DNA from: an uncultured Lachnotalea sp.
GTDB lineage: Bacteria > Bacillota > Clostridia > Lachnospirales > Lachnospiraceae
NCBI GenBank assembly: GCA_948470255.1
Contig: CAOKOS010000003.1
Coordinates: forward strand, 18,647-82,646
Length of the DNA stretch: 64,000 nucleotides
Reading direction: 5' to 3'
Shown: piece by piece, positions 38,348 to 48,868 of the stretch
Position numbering within the stretch: the first letter of the stretch is position 1
Layout: the number at the start of each line of letters is the position of its first letter
The notes under the pieces: model-generated
Seen by the model: only the letters and a program-made list of their open reading frames with translations
What the model was told of the DNA's origin: nothing
Database searches by the model: none
Translations under genes and position numbers: made by a program

Positions 38348-41300
38348 ATGAGCGTAAGACGGATCTATGTGGAAAAGAAAAAACCTTTTGCTATCCAGGC
38401 AAAGGAACTAAAGGAAGAAATCAGCAGTTATCTGGGCATTGAGACGGTGAAAGACGTGCGGGTTCTCATCCGTTATGATGTGGAAAACCTGTCTGAAGAT
38501 ACTTATGAAAAGTCAAAAGGGACGATTTTTTCCGAACCGCCGGTGGATGTCCTTTATGAAGGCGATTTTGAGAGAAAAACAGGGGATCTGGTATTTTCAG
38601 TGGAATATCTGCCGGGCCAGTTCGACCAGCGGGCAGATTCCGCCGAACAGTGTGTGAAACTTCTGAATGAAAATGAAGAGCCGGTGATCCGGAGCGCCAC
38701 CACTTATGTCCTGGAAGGGGATTTTAAAGAGGAGGAGAAAGCAGCAGTGAAAGAGCACTGCATCAATCCTGTGGACAGCCGGGAGGCGGCAGAGGAAATC
38801 CCCGATACGCTCATTACAAAATTCAGTGAACCGGCTGATGTAAAAGTTTTAGAGGGATTTTGCAGTATGGGAGAAAGGGAGTTTCAGGCTCTTTATGATT
38901 CCCTGAACTTGGCTATGACCTTCAAAGATTTCCTCCATATCCAGAATTATTTTAAAAATGAAGAACACAGAGAGCCGTCCATGACGGAAATCAGAGTACT
39001 GGATACTTACTGGTCGGATCACTGCCGCCATACTACATTCCAGACGGAGCTTAAAAATGTAACTTTTGGAAATGGGGATTACAGAAAGCCCATGGAGGCT
39101 TCCTATGAAAAATATATGGCCGACAGGGCTGAAATATTTGGAGACAGAAAAGACAAGTTTGTCTGTCTGATGGATTTAGCTCTGATGGCCATGAGAAAGC
39201 TGAAAAAAGAGGGGAAGCTTCAGGATCAGGAGGAATCGGATGAGATCAATGCCTGCAGTATCGTAGTACCGGTGGAGATTGACGGCGTCACTGAGGAATG
39301 GCTGGTGAACTTTAAAAACGAAACCCACAACCACCCGACGGAAATTGAACCTTTTGGCGGGGCCGCCACTTGCCTTGGCGGGGCTATCCGTGACCCGCTT
39401 TCGGGCCGGACTTATGTGTATCAGGCCATGCGCGTGACCGGGGCTGCCGATCCGACTGTGCCTGTATCGGAAACCATGAAAGGCAAACTCCCTCAGAAAA
39501 AACTGGTGCGGGGAGCAGCCCATGGTTATAGTTCTTATGGAAATCAGATCGGCCTGGCGACGGGGTATGTAAAGGAAATATACCATCCTGGCTATGCGGC
39601 AAAGAGAATGGAAATTGGCGCTGTCATGGGGGCGGCCCCCAGGAGGGCAGTCATCCGTGAAACCTCTGACCCGGGTGATGTCATTATCCTCCTCGGCGGG
39701 CGGACGGGCCGCGACGGCTGCGGCGGAGCCACAGGCTCTTCCAAAGTCCATACGGAGAAATCCATTGAGACTTGCGGGGCTGAAGTGCAGAAAGGGAATG
39801 CGCCCACAGAGAGAAAGCTTCAGAGGCTGTTTCGCAGGGAAGAGGTCAGCCATATCATTAAAAAATGTAATGATTTTGGTGCAGGCGGAGTGTCGGTGGC
39901 CATTGGAGAGCTGGCAGACGGCCTGATGATTGATCTGGACAAGGTTCCGAAGAAATACGCCGGGCTGGACGGCACAGAGATTGCCATTTCGGAATCCCAG
40001 GAGCGGATGGCAGTGGTCGTTGACAAAAAGGATGTGAACAGGTTCCTTGACTTTGCAAAGGAAGAAAATCTGGAAGCCATCCCTGTGGCAGAGGTGACGG
40101 AAAGCCCCCGTCTTGTCATGTCCTGGAGGGGAAAGGTTATTGTGGATTTAAGCAGGGCCTTTTTGGATACCAACGGCGCCCATCAGGAAGCGGACGTGGC
40201 TGTGAAGGTGCCTGGCCGTGAGGGAAATCCTTTTGATAAGAAAGAAGTGGCGGACACTTCGGCCAAATGGATGGAAACCATGGGAGACTTAAATGTCTGT
40301 TCCCAAAAAGGGTTGGTGGAAATGTTTGACGGCTCCATCGGCGCAGGTTCCGTCTACATGCCTTATGGCGGAAAATACCAGATGACAGAAACCCAGTCCA
40401 TGGTGGCGAAACTTCCGGTGACGGACGGAAAAACAGATACTGTGACCATGATGAGCTATGGGTTTGACCCGTATCTTTCATCCTGGAGCCCGTACCACGG
40501 GGCCATCTATGCAGTGGTTTCTTCGGTGGCGAAGATTGTGGCAGCCGGCGGAGACTACAGGAAAATCCGCTTTACGTTCCAGGAATATTTCCGCAGGATG
40601 ACGGGAGAGGCGGAGCGTTGGGGTGAACCTTTTTCCGCGCTGCTTGGGGCTTATGATGCCCAGCTGGGCTTTGGCCTCCCTTCCATTGGCGGAAAAGACA
40701 GTATGTCGGGCTCATTCAATGACTTGGATGTGCCGCCCACACTGGTGTCCTTTGCAGTGGACGTTGCCAGCGGAAAAACAGTCATTACGCCGGAGCTAAA
40801 ACATGCCGGAAACAAGCTGGCGCTTTTTACCATTGACAGGGATGAATACGATATGCCTGTTTATGGACAGGCCATGGATCAATATGGAAAATTTTTTGAC
40901 GACATCAGGGCTGGAAAAATTGTATCTGCTTACGCAGTGGAAAGAAACGGTATCGCGGAAGCTGTGACGAAGATGGCTTTCGGCAACAGGATGGGTGTAA
41001 AGATTGAACATGACGTGGCGGCAGAAGATTTATTTGCGGCAGGCTGGGGAAACCTGGTGGCTGAAGTGCCCGGAGAAAAGGTTTCGGAACTTTCGGGCCG
41101 TTACCGGGTCATCGGTGAGGTGACTGACAAGGGGGCCGTGGAATATGGCTCCATGCGTCTTGGCCTTGCAGACCTCCAGACGGTTTGGGAGACTCCCTTG
41201 GAGAAGGTATTCCCTACGGTATCCGGCACAGAACAGGCGGTTTTGAGGGATAGTGTTTCTAAGGCGGACAATGTTTACGTATGCAGGCATAAAGTGGCAA

Positions 41301-42097
41301 AACCTACGGTATTTATCCCTGTATTCCCAGGAACCAACTGTGAATATGACAGTGCGAAAGCTTTTGCTGCCGCAGGAGCCAATGTGGTGACAAAGGTTCT
41401 TAAAAATATAACGGCAGAGGACATCCGCGATTCGGTGGAGATTTTTGAAAAAGCCATTTCCCAGGCGCAGATCATCATGTTCCCCGGCGGTTTTTCCGCA
41501 GGCGATGAGCCGGAAGGTTCTGCAAAGTTTTTTGCAACCGTATTCCGCAACGGGCGGATGACAGAGGCTGTAAATAAACTTTTAAATGAGAGGGATGGAC
41601 TGATGCTTGGAATCTGCAATGGTTTCCAGGCTCTCATCAAGCTGGGCCTGGTGCCTTATGGAGAAATCCGGGAACAGACGGTGGATTCCCCTACGTTAAC
41701 GTATAATACCATCGGACGCCATATTTCCAAGATGGTATATACGAAGGTAATGTCCAATAAATCACCCTGGCTCCAGAAGGCAAAACTGGGAGGCGTTTAT
41801 TGTACGGCGGCATCCCATGGGGAGGGACGCTTTGTGGCAAGTGGGGAATGGCTCGGAAAGCTTTTTGAGAATGGACAGGTGGCGACTCAGTATGTCAATG
41901 AATTCGGCGTACCTACCATGGACGAAGCATGGAATCCCAATGGTTCCTACCAGGCCATTGAGGGCATCACAAGCCCTGACGGCCGTATTTTCGGAAAGAT
42001 GGCCCATATTGAACGAAAAGGTGAGTTTGTGGCTGTCAATATCTACGGTGAGCAGGATATGCAGGTCTTTGAGTCCGGAGTAGAATATTTCAAATAA
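38348..42097 (+). CDS. purL: Phosphoribosylformylglycinamidine synthase (single-chain)
   Basis: ~1250 aa; SDHCRHTTFQTEL, FKNETHNHPTEIEPFGGAATCLGGAIRDPLSGR; C-terminal GATase FPGTNCEYDSA, GICNGFQALIKLGL. Confidence 0.97.
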   Translation: MSVRRIYVEKKKPFAIQAKELKEEISSYLGIETVKDVRVLIRYDVENLSEDTYEKSKGTIFSEPPVDVLYEGDFERKTGDLVFSVEYLPGQFDQRADSAEQCVKLLNENEEPVIRSATTYVLEGDFKEEEKAAVKEHCINPVDSREAAEEIPDTLITKFSEPADVKVLEGFCSMGEREFQALYDSLNLAMTFKDFLHIQNYFKNEEHREPSMTEIRVLDTYWSDHCRHTTFQTELKNVTFGNGDYRKPMEASYEKYMADRAEIFGDRKDKFVCLMDLALMAMRKLKKEGKLQDQEESDEINACSIVVPVEIDGVTEEWLVNFKNETHNHPTEIEPFGGAATCLGGAIRDPLSGRTYVYQAMRVTGAADPTVPVSETMKGKLPQKKLVRGAAHGYSSYGNQIGLATGYVKEIYHPGYAAKRMEIGAVMGAAPRRAVIRETSDPGDVIILLGGRTGRDGCGGATGSSKVHTEKSIETCGAEVQKGNAPTERKLQRLFRREEVSHIIKKCNDFGAGGVSVAIGELADGLMIDLDKVPKKYAGLDGTEIAISESQERMAVVVDKKDVNRFLDFAKEENLEAIPVAEVTESPRLVMSWRGKVIVDLSRAFLDTNGAHQEADVAVKVPGREGNPFDKKEVADTSAKWMETMGDLNVCSQKGLVEMFDGSIGAGSVYMPYGGKYQMTETQSMVAKLPVTDGKTDTVTMMSYGFDPYLSSWSPYHGAIYAVVSSVAKIVAAGGDYRKIRFTFQEYFRRMTGEAERWGEPFSALLGAYDAQLGFGLPSIGGKDSMSGSFNDLDVPPTLVSFAVDVASGKTVITPELKHAGNKLALFTIDRDEYDMPVYGQAMDQYGKFFDDIRAGKIVSAYAVERNGIAEAVTKMAFGNRMGVKIEHDVAAEDLFAAGWGNLVAEVPGEKVSELSGRYRVIGEVTDKGAVEYGSMRLGLADLQTVWETPLEKVFPTVSGTEQAVLRDSVSKADNVYVCRHKVAKPTVFIPVFPGTNCEYDSAKAFAAAGANVVTKVLKNITAEDIRDSVEIFEKAISQAQIIMFPGGFSAGDEPEGSAKFFATVFRNGRMTEAVNKLLNERDGLMLGICNGFQALIKLGLVPYGEIREQTVDSPTLTYNTIGRHISKMVYTKVMSNKSPWLQKAKLGGVYCTAASHGEGRFVASGEWLGKLFENGQVATQYVNEFGVPTMDEAWNPNGSYQAIEGITSPDGRIFGKMAHIERKGEFVAVNIYGEQDMQVFESGVEYFK

Positions 42098-42149
42098 ACA
42101 CTATGAAGAAGATGGAACGCTGCAAAATATAGACAATTTAGTTTATGTC

Positions 42150-42206
42150 CGTCAGACGCCCCCGCCGTCTCTGATTTCATCCCAGAGACGGCGGGGGCGT
42201 CTGACG
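42150..42206. repeat. 24-bp perfect GC-rich inverted repeat, 9-nt loop, between convergent genes
   Basis: CGTCAGACGCCCCCGCCGTCTCTG-ATTTCATCC-CAGAGACGGCGGGGGCGTCTGACG. Confidence 0.9.
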
Positions 42207-42242
42207 TATACAAATTCAGAGATTTTACGGCCGGCCCAATCC

Positions 42243-43127
42243 TTACAAATATTCCCGGAGGGTCATTACAATCTGGCGGAGGGCAGTCCGCCCTTCAGGT
42301 ATCCGGTCAAACATCCAGTTGTGGATCATATGGGGATAAGTGTAAATATGATAAGGAGTATGAGCTTTTTGCAGAGCTTCTTTTAACAGAAGGCTATCCG
42401 CATAGAGGATATCGTTGTCCCCTGTCCATACGCTGATTTTGGGAAGTCCTTTCATGGAACCAAAAACGGGGCTGATCAAAGGATCGTTTAGATGGAGGCT
42501 TCCTGCATAGAGGAGGGCGGCTTCCCTCTGGCTGTCCGGTTCCAGTACAGGATCTCTGTGGGCCAGTACATTTTTGATGGGGTTGGCGCCTGTGAGATCC
42601 AGACAGGGAGACAAAAGGAGGAGCTGCCTGGGGGTGGGAAGCCCTTCCTGAAGGACTTGCTGAACCGTCGCCATGGCCAGGTTTGCCCCGGCGCCGTCTC
42701 CGATAACCACGATACCCTGGGGACATTTGGGAATCAGGGACAGATAGGTTTCCTCGCAGAAAGCGAGGATTTTCTTATGGGTATGCTCAGGGATAAGGGG
42801 ATAGTCAGGGATGACCACCGGGCAGCCAGTACCGAAAAGAAGTGTTTTTATGAATCGCCAGTGCTTTTTCTTAAGGCCTGTCAGAAACGTACCGCCATGA
42901 AAATACAGAATACAGGGCTTATCCTCCGTGTTTTTAAAATCCATGTAATAAACTGGTCTTCCATATAGGGAATCTGCCTGAACATGATAACGCCTTTCTA
43001 TGGACTTAGGAGGCGTCATATCTTTCAGGCTGCCGTGGGTGTGGGTGGAAAGCTGCTTTTTCAAACCTCTCCGGGTATTGGTTTGCATTTTATATTGATA
43101 AGATAGTGAACTTATGATGCTGGGCAT
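42243..43127 (-). CDS. Alpha/beta hydrolase
   Basis: YFHGGTFLTG, VIGDGAGANLAMA, C-terminal YPHMIHNWMFDRIPEG. Confidence 0.9.
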   Translation of the reverse strand: MPSIISSLSYQYKMQTNTRRGLKKQLSTHTHGSLKDMTPPKSIERRYHVQADSLYGRPVYYMDFKNTEDKPCILYFHGGTFLTGLKKKHWRFIKTLLFGTGCPVVIPDYPLIPEHTHKKILAFCEETYLSLIPKCPQGIVVIGDGAGANLAMATVQQVLQEGLPTPRQLLLLSPCLDLTGANPIKNVLAHRDPVLEPDSQREAALLYAGSLHLNDPLISPVFGSMKGLPKISVWTGDNDILYADSLLLKEALQKAHTPYHIYTYPHMIHNWMFDRIPEGRTALRQIVMTLREYL

Positions 43128-43264
43128 AAAGAAAACTCCTTTCAGTCGTATCACATTCTTTTTCGGGTATTATAACACATATTTTCCCGCATGTCCTCAT
43201 AGTTTTTACCGTACAGATAAAAAGCCCTCCGGGGGTTTGTCAGTATAAAAACGGGAGGAATAAC

Positions 43265-45874
43265 GTGGCGGAGAAAAAAGTCAAATCGGCCGGCTACAGA
43301 CGCGGCATGAATGTATTGGATGAGGAAAAGAGGGATTCTGTGATTGTTCGTTTTATAGAACAGTTAAACAGTCCCTTGATTTATATTCTGATGGTGGCGG
43401 CTGCCATTTCTGCACTGTTAAAAGAATATGGCGATATGGTGATTATTCTTGTGGTTATCAGCCTTAATTCTTTTGTGGGTGTGATTCAGGAGGGGAAGGC
43501 GGCCAGGGCCCTTGACGCATTAAAGAAAATGTCCAGTCCTAAAGCGCTTTTGAAAGAGGGGGAGCGGGTAAGTGAAGTTCCTGCTGCCAGCCTGATACCA
43601 GGGGATATTGTCTGCCTGGAAGCTGGACGCCAGGTTCCGGCAGATTTACTTTTAAAGACGGCGGTGAACCTGAAAATTGAAGAGTCGGCCCTGACGGGGG
43701 AGTCTGTTCCGGTGACAAAGGATACGGGAATCAATAACCGGGCTTATATGTCTACAAATGTTACCTATGGGCGGGGAGAGGGAATTGTAACAGCCATTGG
43801 TATGGATACGGAAATTGGAAAAATTGCCGGAATGTTACAGAATACAAAGACAGAAAAAACACCCCTTCAGAAAAGGCTGGCAGATTTAGGGAAAGTTTTA
43901 AGTATCGTTTCAGTAATTCTCTGTATACTTTTGTTTCTGGTGGCAGTGTGGCAGAAACGGGACATTCCCGAAATGCTGATTACAGCCATTTCCCTGGCAG
44001 TGGCAGCAGTGCCGGAAGGGCTGCCGGCGATTGTCACCATGGTTCTGGCCTTGAGCGTTTCACGGATGGTGAAGGTCAATACCATTGTGAAAAGACTTCC
44101 CAGCGTAGAAACACTGGGCTGTGTCAGTGTGGTCTGTTCCGATAAGACGGGGACTTTGACACAAAACAGGATGACCGTGTCGAGGTGTTATACGGGAGGA
44201 CGGATTTGTGAGCCGGAGGAATTGAGAGATGATTGGGACCGGCATTTTCTCCAGGGTTTTACGCTCTGTAATGACGCGGAAGTTTCCAGGGCAGGGGGAG
44301 TTTCCAGGAGAAGCATAAAAAGCTGCGGGAGGAAAAAAGGACAGGAAGAGGCGGACGGACGTCTGGGAGATCCCACAGAGCTGGCGCTTCTTGATATGGC
44401 GGCTGCCCATGGTCTGTATAGGCGGGAGCTGGAGCGGAGTATGCCGCGGAGAAATGAAATCCCCTTTGATTCGGACAGAAAAATGATGACGACTTATCAT
44501 GCCGACCGGGGGAGCCGGATTTCCTATACAAAAGGCTCGCCGGATGAGGTGCTGGAACGCTGCCGCTTTGTGTGGAAGGAAGGTCATCCTGTTTTGATGA
44601 GCTGGCAGGAAAGGGAAGAAATACGGCAGGTTCTCAAAAGCTTTACAGGGGCCGCCCTCCGTGTGCTGGCGGTTGCCATGTGCCGGGATGTGGAAGGACC
44701 GAGAGAGCGGGATATGATTTTTGTGGGAATGGCAGGCATGGCAGATCCCATCCGGCCTGAGGCGGCAGAGGCAGTAATACAGTTTCGCCGTGCAGGGGTA
44801 AAGACAGTCATGATAACCGGGGATCGGGCAGACACAGCTTTCGCCATAGCGAAAGAGCTTTGCATTGCTGACCGGGCGGAAGAATGTATTTCCGGTGAGG
44901 AGCTGTCTGCACTTTCCGATGAAACGCTGAAAAACCGCCTTCCCTGGCTCCGTGTGTTTGCCCATGTGGCCCCGGAACATAAAGTACGGATTGTATCGGC
45001 TTATAAGGCGGCAGGGGAGATTGTCGCCATGACCGGGGACGGCGTCAATGACGCTCCGTCTCTCAAAGCAGCTGATGTGGGGGTCGCCATGGGAATGGCT
45101 GGGACAGATGTGGCGAAAAATGCGGCTGACCTTGTACTGACGGATGACAATTTTGCTACGATCACAAAAGCGATTGCCCTGGGGCGGGGGATTTATGAGA
45201 ATATTAAAAAATCAGTGCTTTTCCTGCTGTCTTCCAATTTTGGTGAAATCATCACTATGCTGGCTGCCATCGGCCTGGGACTTCCATCGCCGTTAAAACC
45301 GAGCCATATCCTCTGGATTAACTTAATTACAGATTCCCTTCCCGCGCTTGCTTTGGGCGTGGATGTGAACGGAAACCGGAATTACATGAAACGGCCGCCG
45401 CGGCCAAAGAATGAAAGCCTTTTTACCCATGGCGGGCTGGGCTGTACCGTGCTTTACGGACTGCTCATTGCAATCATCAGCACGACGGCGTTTTTACAGA
45501 TTCCCATTGGGCAGCTGATGAGGGCGGGGCAGCCAGTCACTCTTAAGAATCTCGGTATTTTAATGACGGACGGCGCGCTTCTTGGCCGCTGCCAGACTTA
45601 TGCTTTTACTGTACTGGGTATTTCTCAGCTGTTTCACGCCATAGGTATGAGGGACGTGGAGACTTCCATATTCCGTATGAATCATTTGCGCAATAAGCTG
45701 ATGATAGTGGCTGTCGCCATAGGTATCCTTTTACAGCTTCTTGTGACAGAAGTCCCTTATTTTATCAAGGTGTTTGGAACAAGTCCCCTTAAGGTGACAG
45801 AATGGATTATGCTTCTTTTTCTGTCGGCCATGCCGCTTTTGGCTCACGAGATCATGGCATTTTTTAGCAAGTGA
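43265..45874 (+). CDS. P-type (calcium-transporting-like) ATPase
   Basis: CSDKTGTLTQNRMTV, ALTGESVPVTKD, MTGDGVNDAPSLKAADVGVAMG. Confidence 0.96.
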   Translation: MAEKKVKSAGYRRGMNVLDEEKRDSVIVRFIEQLNSPLIYILMVAAAISALLKEYGDMVIILVVISLNSFVGVIQEGKAARALDALKKMSSPKALLKEGERVSEVPAASLIPGDIVCLEAGRQVPADLLLKTAVNLKIEESALTGESVPVTKDTGINNRAYMSTNVTYGRGEGIVTAIGMDTEIGKIAGMLQNTKTEKTPLQKRLADLGKVLSIVSVILCILLFLVAVWQKRDIPEMLITAISLAVAAVPEGLPAIVTMVLALSVSRMVKVNTIVKRLPSVETLGCVSVVCSDKTGTLTQNRMTVSRCYTGGRICEPEELRDDWDRHFLQGFTLCNDAEVSRAGGVSRRSIKSCGRKKGQEEADGRLGDPTELALLDMAAAHGLYRRELERSMPRRNEIPFDSDRKMMTTYHADRGSRISYTKGSPDEVLERCRFVWKEGHPVLMSWQEREEIRQVLKSFTGAALRVLAVAMCRDVEGPRERDMIFVGMAGMADPIRPEAAEAVIQFRRAGVKTVMITGDRADTAFAIAKELCIADRAEECISGEELSALSDETLKNRLPWLRVFAHVAPEHKVRIVSAYKAAGEIVAMTGDGVNDAPSLKAADVGVAMGMAGTDVAKNAADLVLTDDNFATITKAIALGRGIYENIKKSVLFLLSSNFGEIITMLAAIGLGLPSPLKPSHILWINLITDSLPALALGVDVNGNRNYMKRPPRPKNESLFTHGGLGCTVLYGLLIAIISTTAFLQIPIGQLMRAGQPVTLKNLGILMTDGALLGRCQTYAFTVLGISQLFHAIGMRDVETSIFRMNHLRNKLMIVAVAIGILLQLLVTEVPYFIKVFGTSPLKVTEWIMLLFLSAMPLLAHEIMAFFSK

Positions 45875-45975
45875 GATTCAGGCGGCAAAAATGCGAAAGA
45901 CCGGGTCAGATACTTGAAAAGAATCCATGGAAAAGGTATGATAGAACCGTATAGGAAAAATCTGGAGGTATAAGA

Positions 45976-46923
45976 ATGGAGATAAAATATGCGGCGCTTA
46001 TTGGACTAGGAGCCATGGGTTCTTTTTTTGCACCCAGGATGGAAGCGTACCTTGGCCGGGAACATTTCCAGGTGATAGCAGCAGGAGGAAGAAAGCAACG
46101 GCTGGAACAGCAGGGAATCACTGTCAATGGTGTAAATTACAAATTTTCTGTCCGGACACCGGAGGAAGAAGGCCCCAAGGCAGACTTGGTCATCATGGCA
46201 ATGAAAGACATGGGACTGGCCCAGGCCATAGAGGATATACGGAATCTTGTGGGAGAGGATACGCAGATTCTTTGCGTCATGAATGGAATAGACAGTGAGG
46301 AAAAAGTGGCGGCGGTTTATGGATGGGAGCATGTGCTCTACTCTTTCATGCGGATGTCCATTGTGATGAAAGACGGCGTGGCAGATTTTGATCCCTATTG
46401 GGGAACAGTCCATTTTGGAGAAGCCAAAAATGAGATACTTTCTCCCAGGGTTGCGGCAATTAAAACATTTTTTGAGGCATGTGATATCCCTTATGTGATT
46501 GACGATGATATGAAACGGGGGCTTTGGTTCAAATATATGTGTAACGTGGGGGAAAACATGACATGTGCCCTTCTTGGTATTCCCTTTGGAGCTTTCCGCA
46601 CCAGTGATTCTGCCAATGAAATCCGCCGGGGGGCCATGCGGGAAGTTATGGCCATTGCCAACAGGCTGGGGGTGGATTTGAATGAGTCAGACATCGAAAT
46701 GCAGGAAGAAACTTTGAAACATGTCCCTTATAGGAACAAGCCTTCCACCCTGCAGGATTTGGAGAATGGGAAAAAGACGGAGGTAGAACTTTTTGCAGGA
46801 ACAGTACTGCGCCTGGGAAAGGAACTGGGTATTCCCACACCGGTTAGTTATATGTTTTACCATGGAATCCGTGTATGCGAGGAGAAAAATGCAGGAGAAT
46901 TCTGTGTGGAGGGGAAGCAGTAA
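45976..46923 (+). CDS. Ketopantoate reductase (ApbA/PanE) family
   Basis: ALIGLGAMGSFFAPRM; NGIDSEEKVA; LWFKYMCNVGENMTCALLG. Confidence 0.88.
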   Translation: MEIKYAALIGLGAMGSFFAPRMEAYLGREHFQVIAAGGRKQRLEQQGITVNGVNYKFSVRTPEEEGPKADLVIMAMKDMGLAQAIEDIRNLVGEDTQILCVMNGIDSEEKVAAVYGWEHVLYSFMRMSIVMKDGVADFDPYWGTVHFGEAKNEILSPRVAAIKTFFEACDIPYVIDDDMKRGLWFKYMCNVGENMTCALLGIPFGAFRTSDSANEIRRGAMREVMAIANRLGVDLNESDIEMQEETLKHVPYRNKPSTLQDLENGKKTEVELFAGTVLRLGKELGIPTPVSYMFYHGIRVCEEKNAGEFCVEGKQ

Positions 46924-46975
46924 AGAATTTTTCGGATAAAACCAGGCTTTAGCCCATAAGGAGTAAAAGAAACAA

Positions 46976-47029
46976 AAAAACCACGCATTTCCGCTGTTTT
47001 AATATCTGGCGTAAGTACGTGGTTTTTTC
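46976..47029 (-). terminator. Terminator for tRNA-Val (minus strand)
   Basis: AAAAAACCACGTA...GCGTGGTTTTTTT inverted repeat on the minus strand immediately 3' of tRNA. Confidence 0.6.
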
Positions 47030-47036
47030 TAAATCA

Positions 47037-47109
47037 TGGAGACAACAGGGCTCGAACCTGCGACCTTCTACACGTCAAGCAGACGCTCTCCCAGCTGAGC
47101 TATGTCTCC
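47037..47109 (-). tRNA. tRNA-Val (GAC anticodon)
   Basis: GGAGACATAGCTCAGCTGGGAGAGCGTCTGCTTGACGTGTAGAAGGTCGCAGGTTCGAGCCCTGTTGTCTCCA; acceptor, anticodon and T arms pair. Confidence 0.95.
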
Positions 47110-47291
47110 AATACATAAGACAGTATAACGGAAAATGGAAAAAAAAGCAAGAGGGAAAGTGTTTGAGTTTCTGCATTTTATGGTTCCTGGAAAAATTTAG
47201 TTGGATAAATATTGATTAACACTGGTTGACAGCATGGCTGGAAGTGTCTATAATAAAAACAGTATTTATTATTGTTTTTGGAGGAGATGAT

Positions 47292-47720
47292 ATGAAAACT
47301 CTGAAATACAGCCGGCAGCGTGAAAGTATCAAAGAGTTTATAGCTGGCCGCCGGGATCATCCGACGGCAGACATGGTATATACAAATATCCGCAGGTCTT
47401 ATCCCAATATCAGTTTGGGAACTGTTTACCGGAATCTTTCCCTCCTGGCCTCTTTGGGAGAGGTACAGAAAATATCCTGCGGCGACGGGGTAGAACGATT
47501 TGACCCCAATACAGAATCCCATTATCATTTTATCTGCAGGGGCTGCGGCTGCGTACAGGATATTCCCATGATGCCTTCGGGAGACTTGGAGGCCATGGCG
47601 ACAAAGGTCTTTGAAGGTTCCATTGAGAGCCATACGGCGATGTTTTATGGGCTTTGCAGAAATTGTCAGGGCAGCGGGCTGGTGGGAAATGCCGGCAGTG
47701 ATAAAAAAGCAGAAACTTAA
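47292..47720 (+). CDS. perR: Fur/PerR family regulator
   Basis: ADMVYTNIRRSYPNISLGTVYRNLSLLASLGEVQKI, HYHFICRGCGCVQDI, CRNCQ; precedes rubrerythrin. Confidence 0.9.
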   Translation: MKTLKYSRQRESIKEFIAGRRDHPTADMVYTNIRRSYPNISLGTVYRNLSLLASLGEVQKISCGDGVERFDPNTESHYHFICRGCGCVQDIPMMPSGDLEAMATKVFEGSIESHTAMFYGLCRNCQGSGLVGNAGSDKKAET

Positions 47721-47828
47721 AAAAACAACTTGACAAGCAATGCGTGATGTGATAATCTTTCAATAACAGGAATCATTACTGTTTTTGAAGACCATAAAAA
47801 TTTTATATAAGAAAAGGAGAACCCCAAA

Positions 47829-48371
47829 ATGAAAAAGTTTGTATGTGACGTATGTGGCTATGTACATGAAGGCGATGCTGCTCCTGAGAAATGTCCTCAG
47901 TGCGGCGCTCCCGCAAGCAAATTCTCCGAGCAGTCCGGTGATATGGCATGGGCGGCAGAGCATGTGGTAGGCGTAGCTCAGGGCGCCAGCCAGGATATTA
48001 TGGATGATTTGAGGGCGAACTTCAATGGCGAGTGCTCTGAAGTTGGTATGTATCTGGCTATGGCAAGAGTTGCCCACAGAGAAGGATATCCTGAAATCGG
48101 TCTGTACTGGGAGAAGGCTGCTTACGAAGAGGCAGAACATGCGGCAAAATTTGCAGAGCTTCTTGGCGAAGTAGTGACCGACAGCACCAAGAAGAACCTG
48201 GAAATGCGCGTAGCTGCTGAGAACGGCGCAACTGCCGGAAAATTTGATCTGGCCAAGAGAGCAAAAGCAGCTAACCTGGATGCAATCCATGACACCGTAC
48301 ACGAGATGGCCCGCGACGAAGCAAGACACGGAAAAGCCTTCAAAGGCCTGTTAGAGAGATACTTTGGCTAA
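47829..48371 (+). CDS. Rubrerythrin
   Basis: N-terminal rubredoxin-like [23 protein letters not shown] and ferritin-like domain with EEAEH / DEARHG. Confidence 0.95.
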   Translation: MKKFVCDVCGYVHEGDAAPEKCPQCGAPASKFSEQSGDMAWAAEHVVGVAQGASQDIMDDLRANFNGECSEVGMYLAMARVAHREGYPEIGLYWEKAAYEEAEHAAKFAELLGEVVTDSTKKNLEMRVAAENGATAGKFDLAKRAKAANLDAIHDTVHEMARDEARHGKAFKGLLERYFG

Positions 48372-48570
48372 GCTGCAAGCTATGCAAATGTAGGATTTAT
48401 AAGAGTTTTTGAGTATCAGGAGGATGGACGAAAAAGGTCTGTCCTCTTTTTACTTTGTGCTGCTGCTACGCCAAAGGTGGAATTATCTGTTTGCTCCTTC
48501 CTCCAAAAGTCAAAAGGTGGAATTTGAAAAAGTGGAATTTATGAGAAGCGGTTTTTCCGCGTTTCTCCGC

Positions 48571-48694
48571 TATTGTGGGCTGCTCTACAGTCCCAATTCT
48601 TTTACTCTGCGATAGAAGGTATTGGGCTTCAAGCCTATTTCATTCATGGCGGCGGTTGCTGTGAGTTGGGCTGAAAAATCTAAGTTATTATATC
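48571..48694 (-). pseudogene. C-terminal remnant of a serine recombinase/resolvase (HTH)
   Basis: Minus-strand reading LDFSAQLTATAAMNEIGLKPNTFYRRVKELGL*; no N-terminal catalytic domain present, stop codon upstream. Confidence 0.55.
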
Positions 48695-48739
48695 TTGATT
48701 GATATCAGATAAGGATAAATTTCAGATTGGAAAAGCATA

Positions 48740-48768
48740 TTGAAAAAAGTTTTTGCATATGCTATAAT
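48740..48768 (+). promoter_or_regulatory. Promoter of short antisense RNA
   Basis: TTGAAA (48740-48745), 17-nt spacer, TATAAT (48763-48768). Confidence 0.7.
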
Positions 48769-48774
48769 GCCAAT

Positions 48775-48868
48775 AGGCAAAAAGAAATCACAAGTCCATG
48801 CGGACAAGAAACAAATCCCCAAACCGTGTTGCAGCACAGTTTGGGGATTCTTCTTTTCTTTTATAGTG
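48775..48868 (+). ncRNA. Predicted ~95-nt RNA antisense to the 3' region of the small toxin-like mRNA (type I antitoxin candidate)
   Basis: Promoter above, ends at hairpin AATCCCCAAA...TTTTGGGGATT followed by CTTCTTTTCTTTT; convergent with 48862-48984 ORF. Confidence 0.6.
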
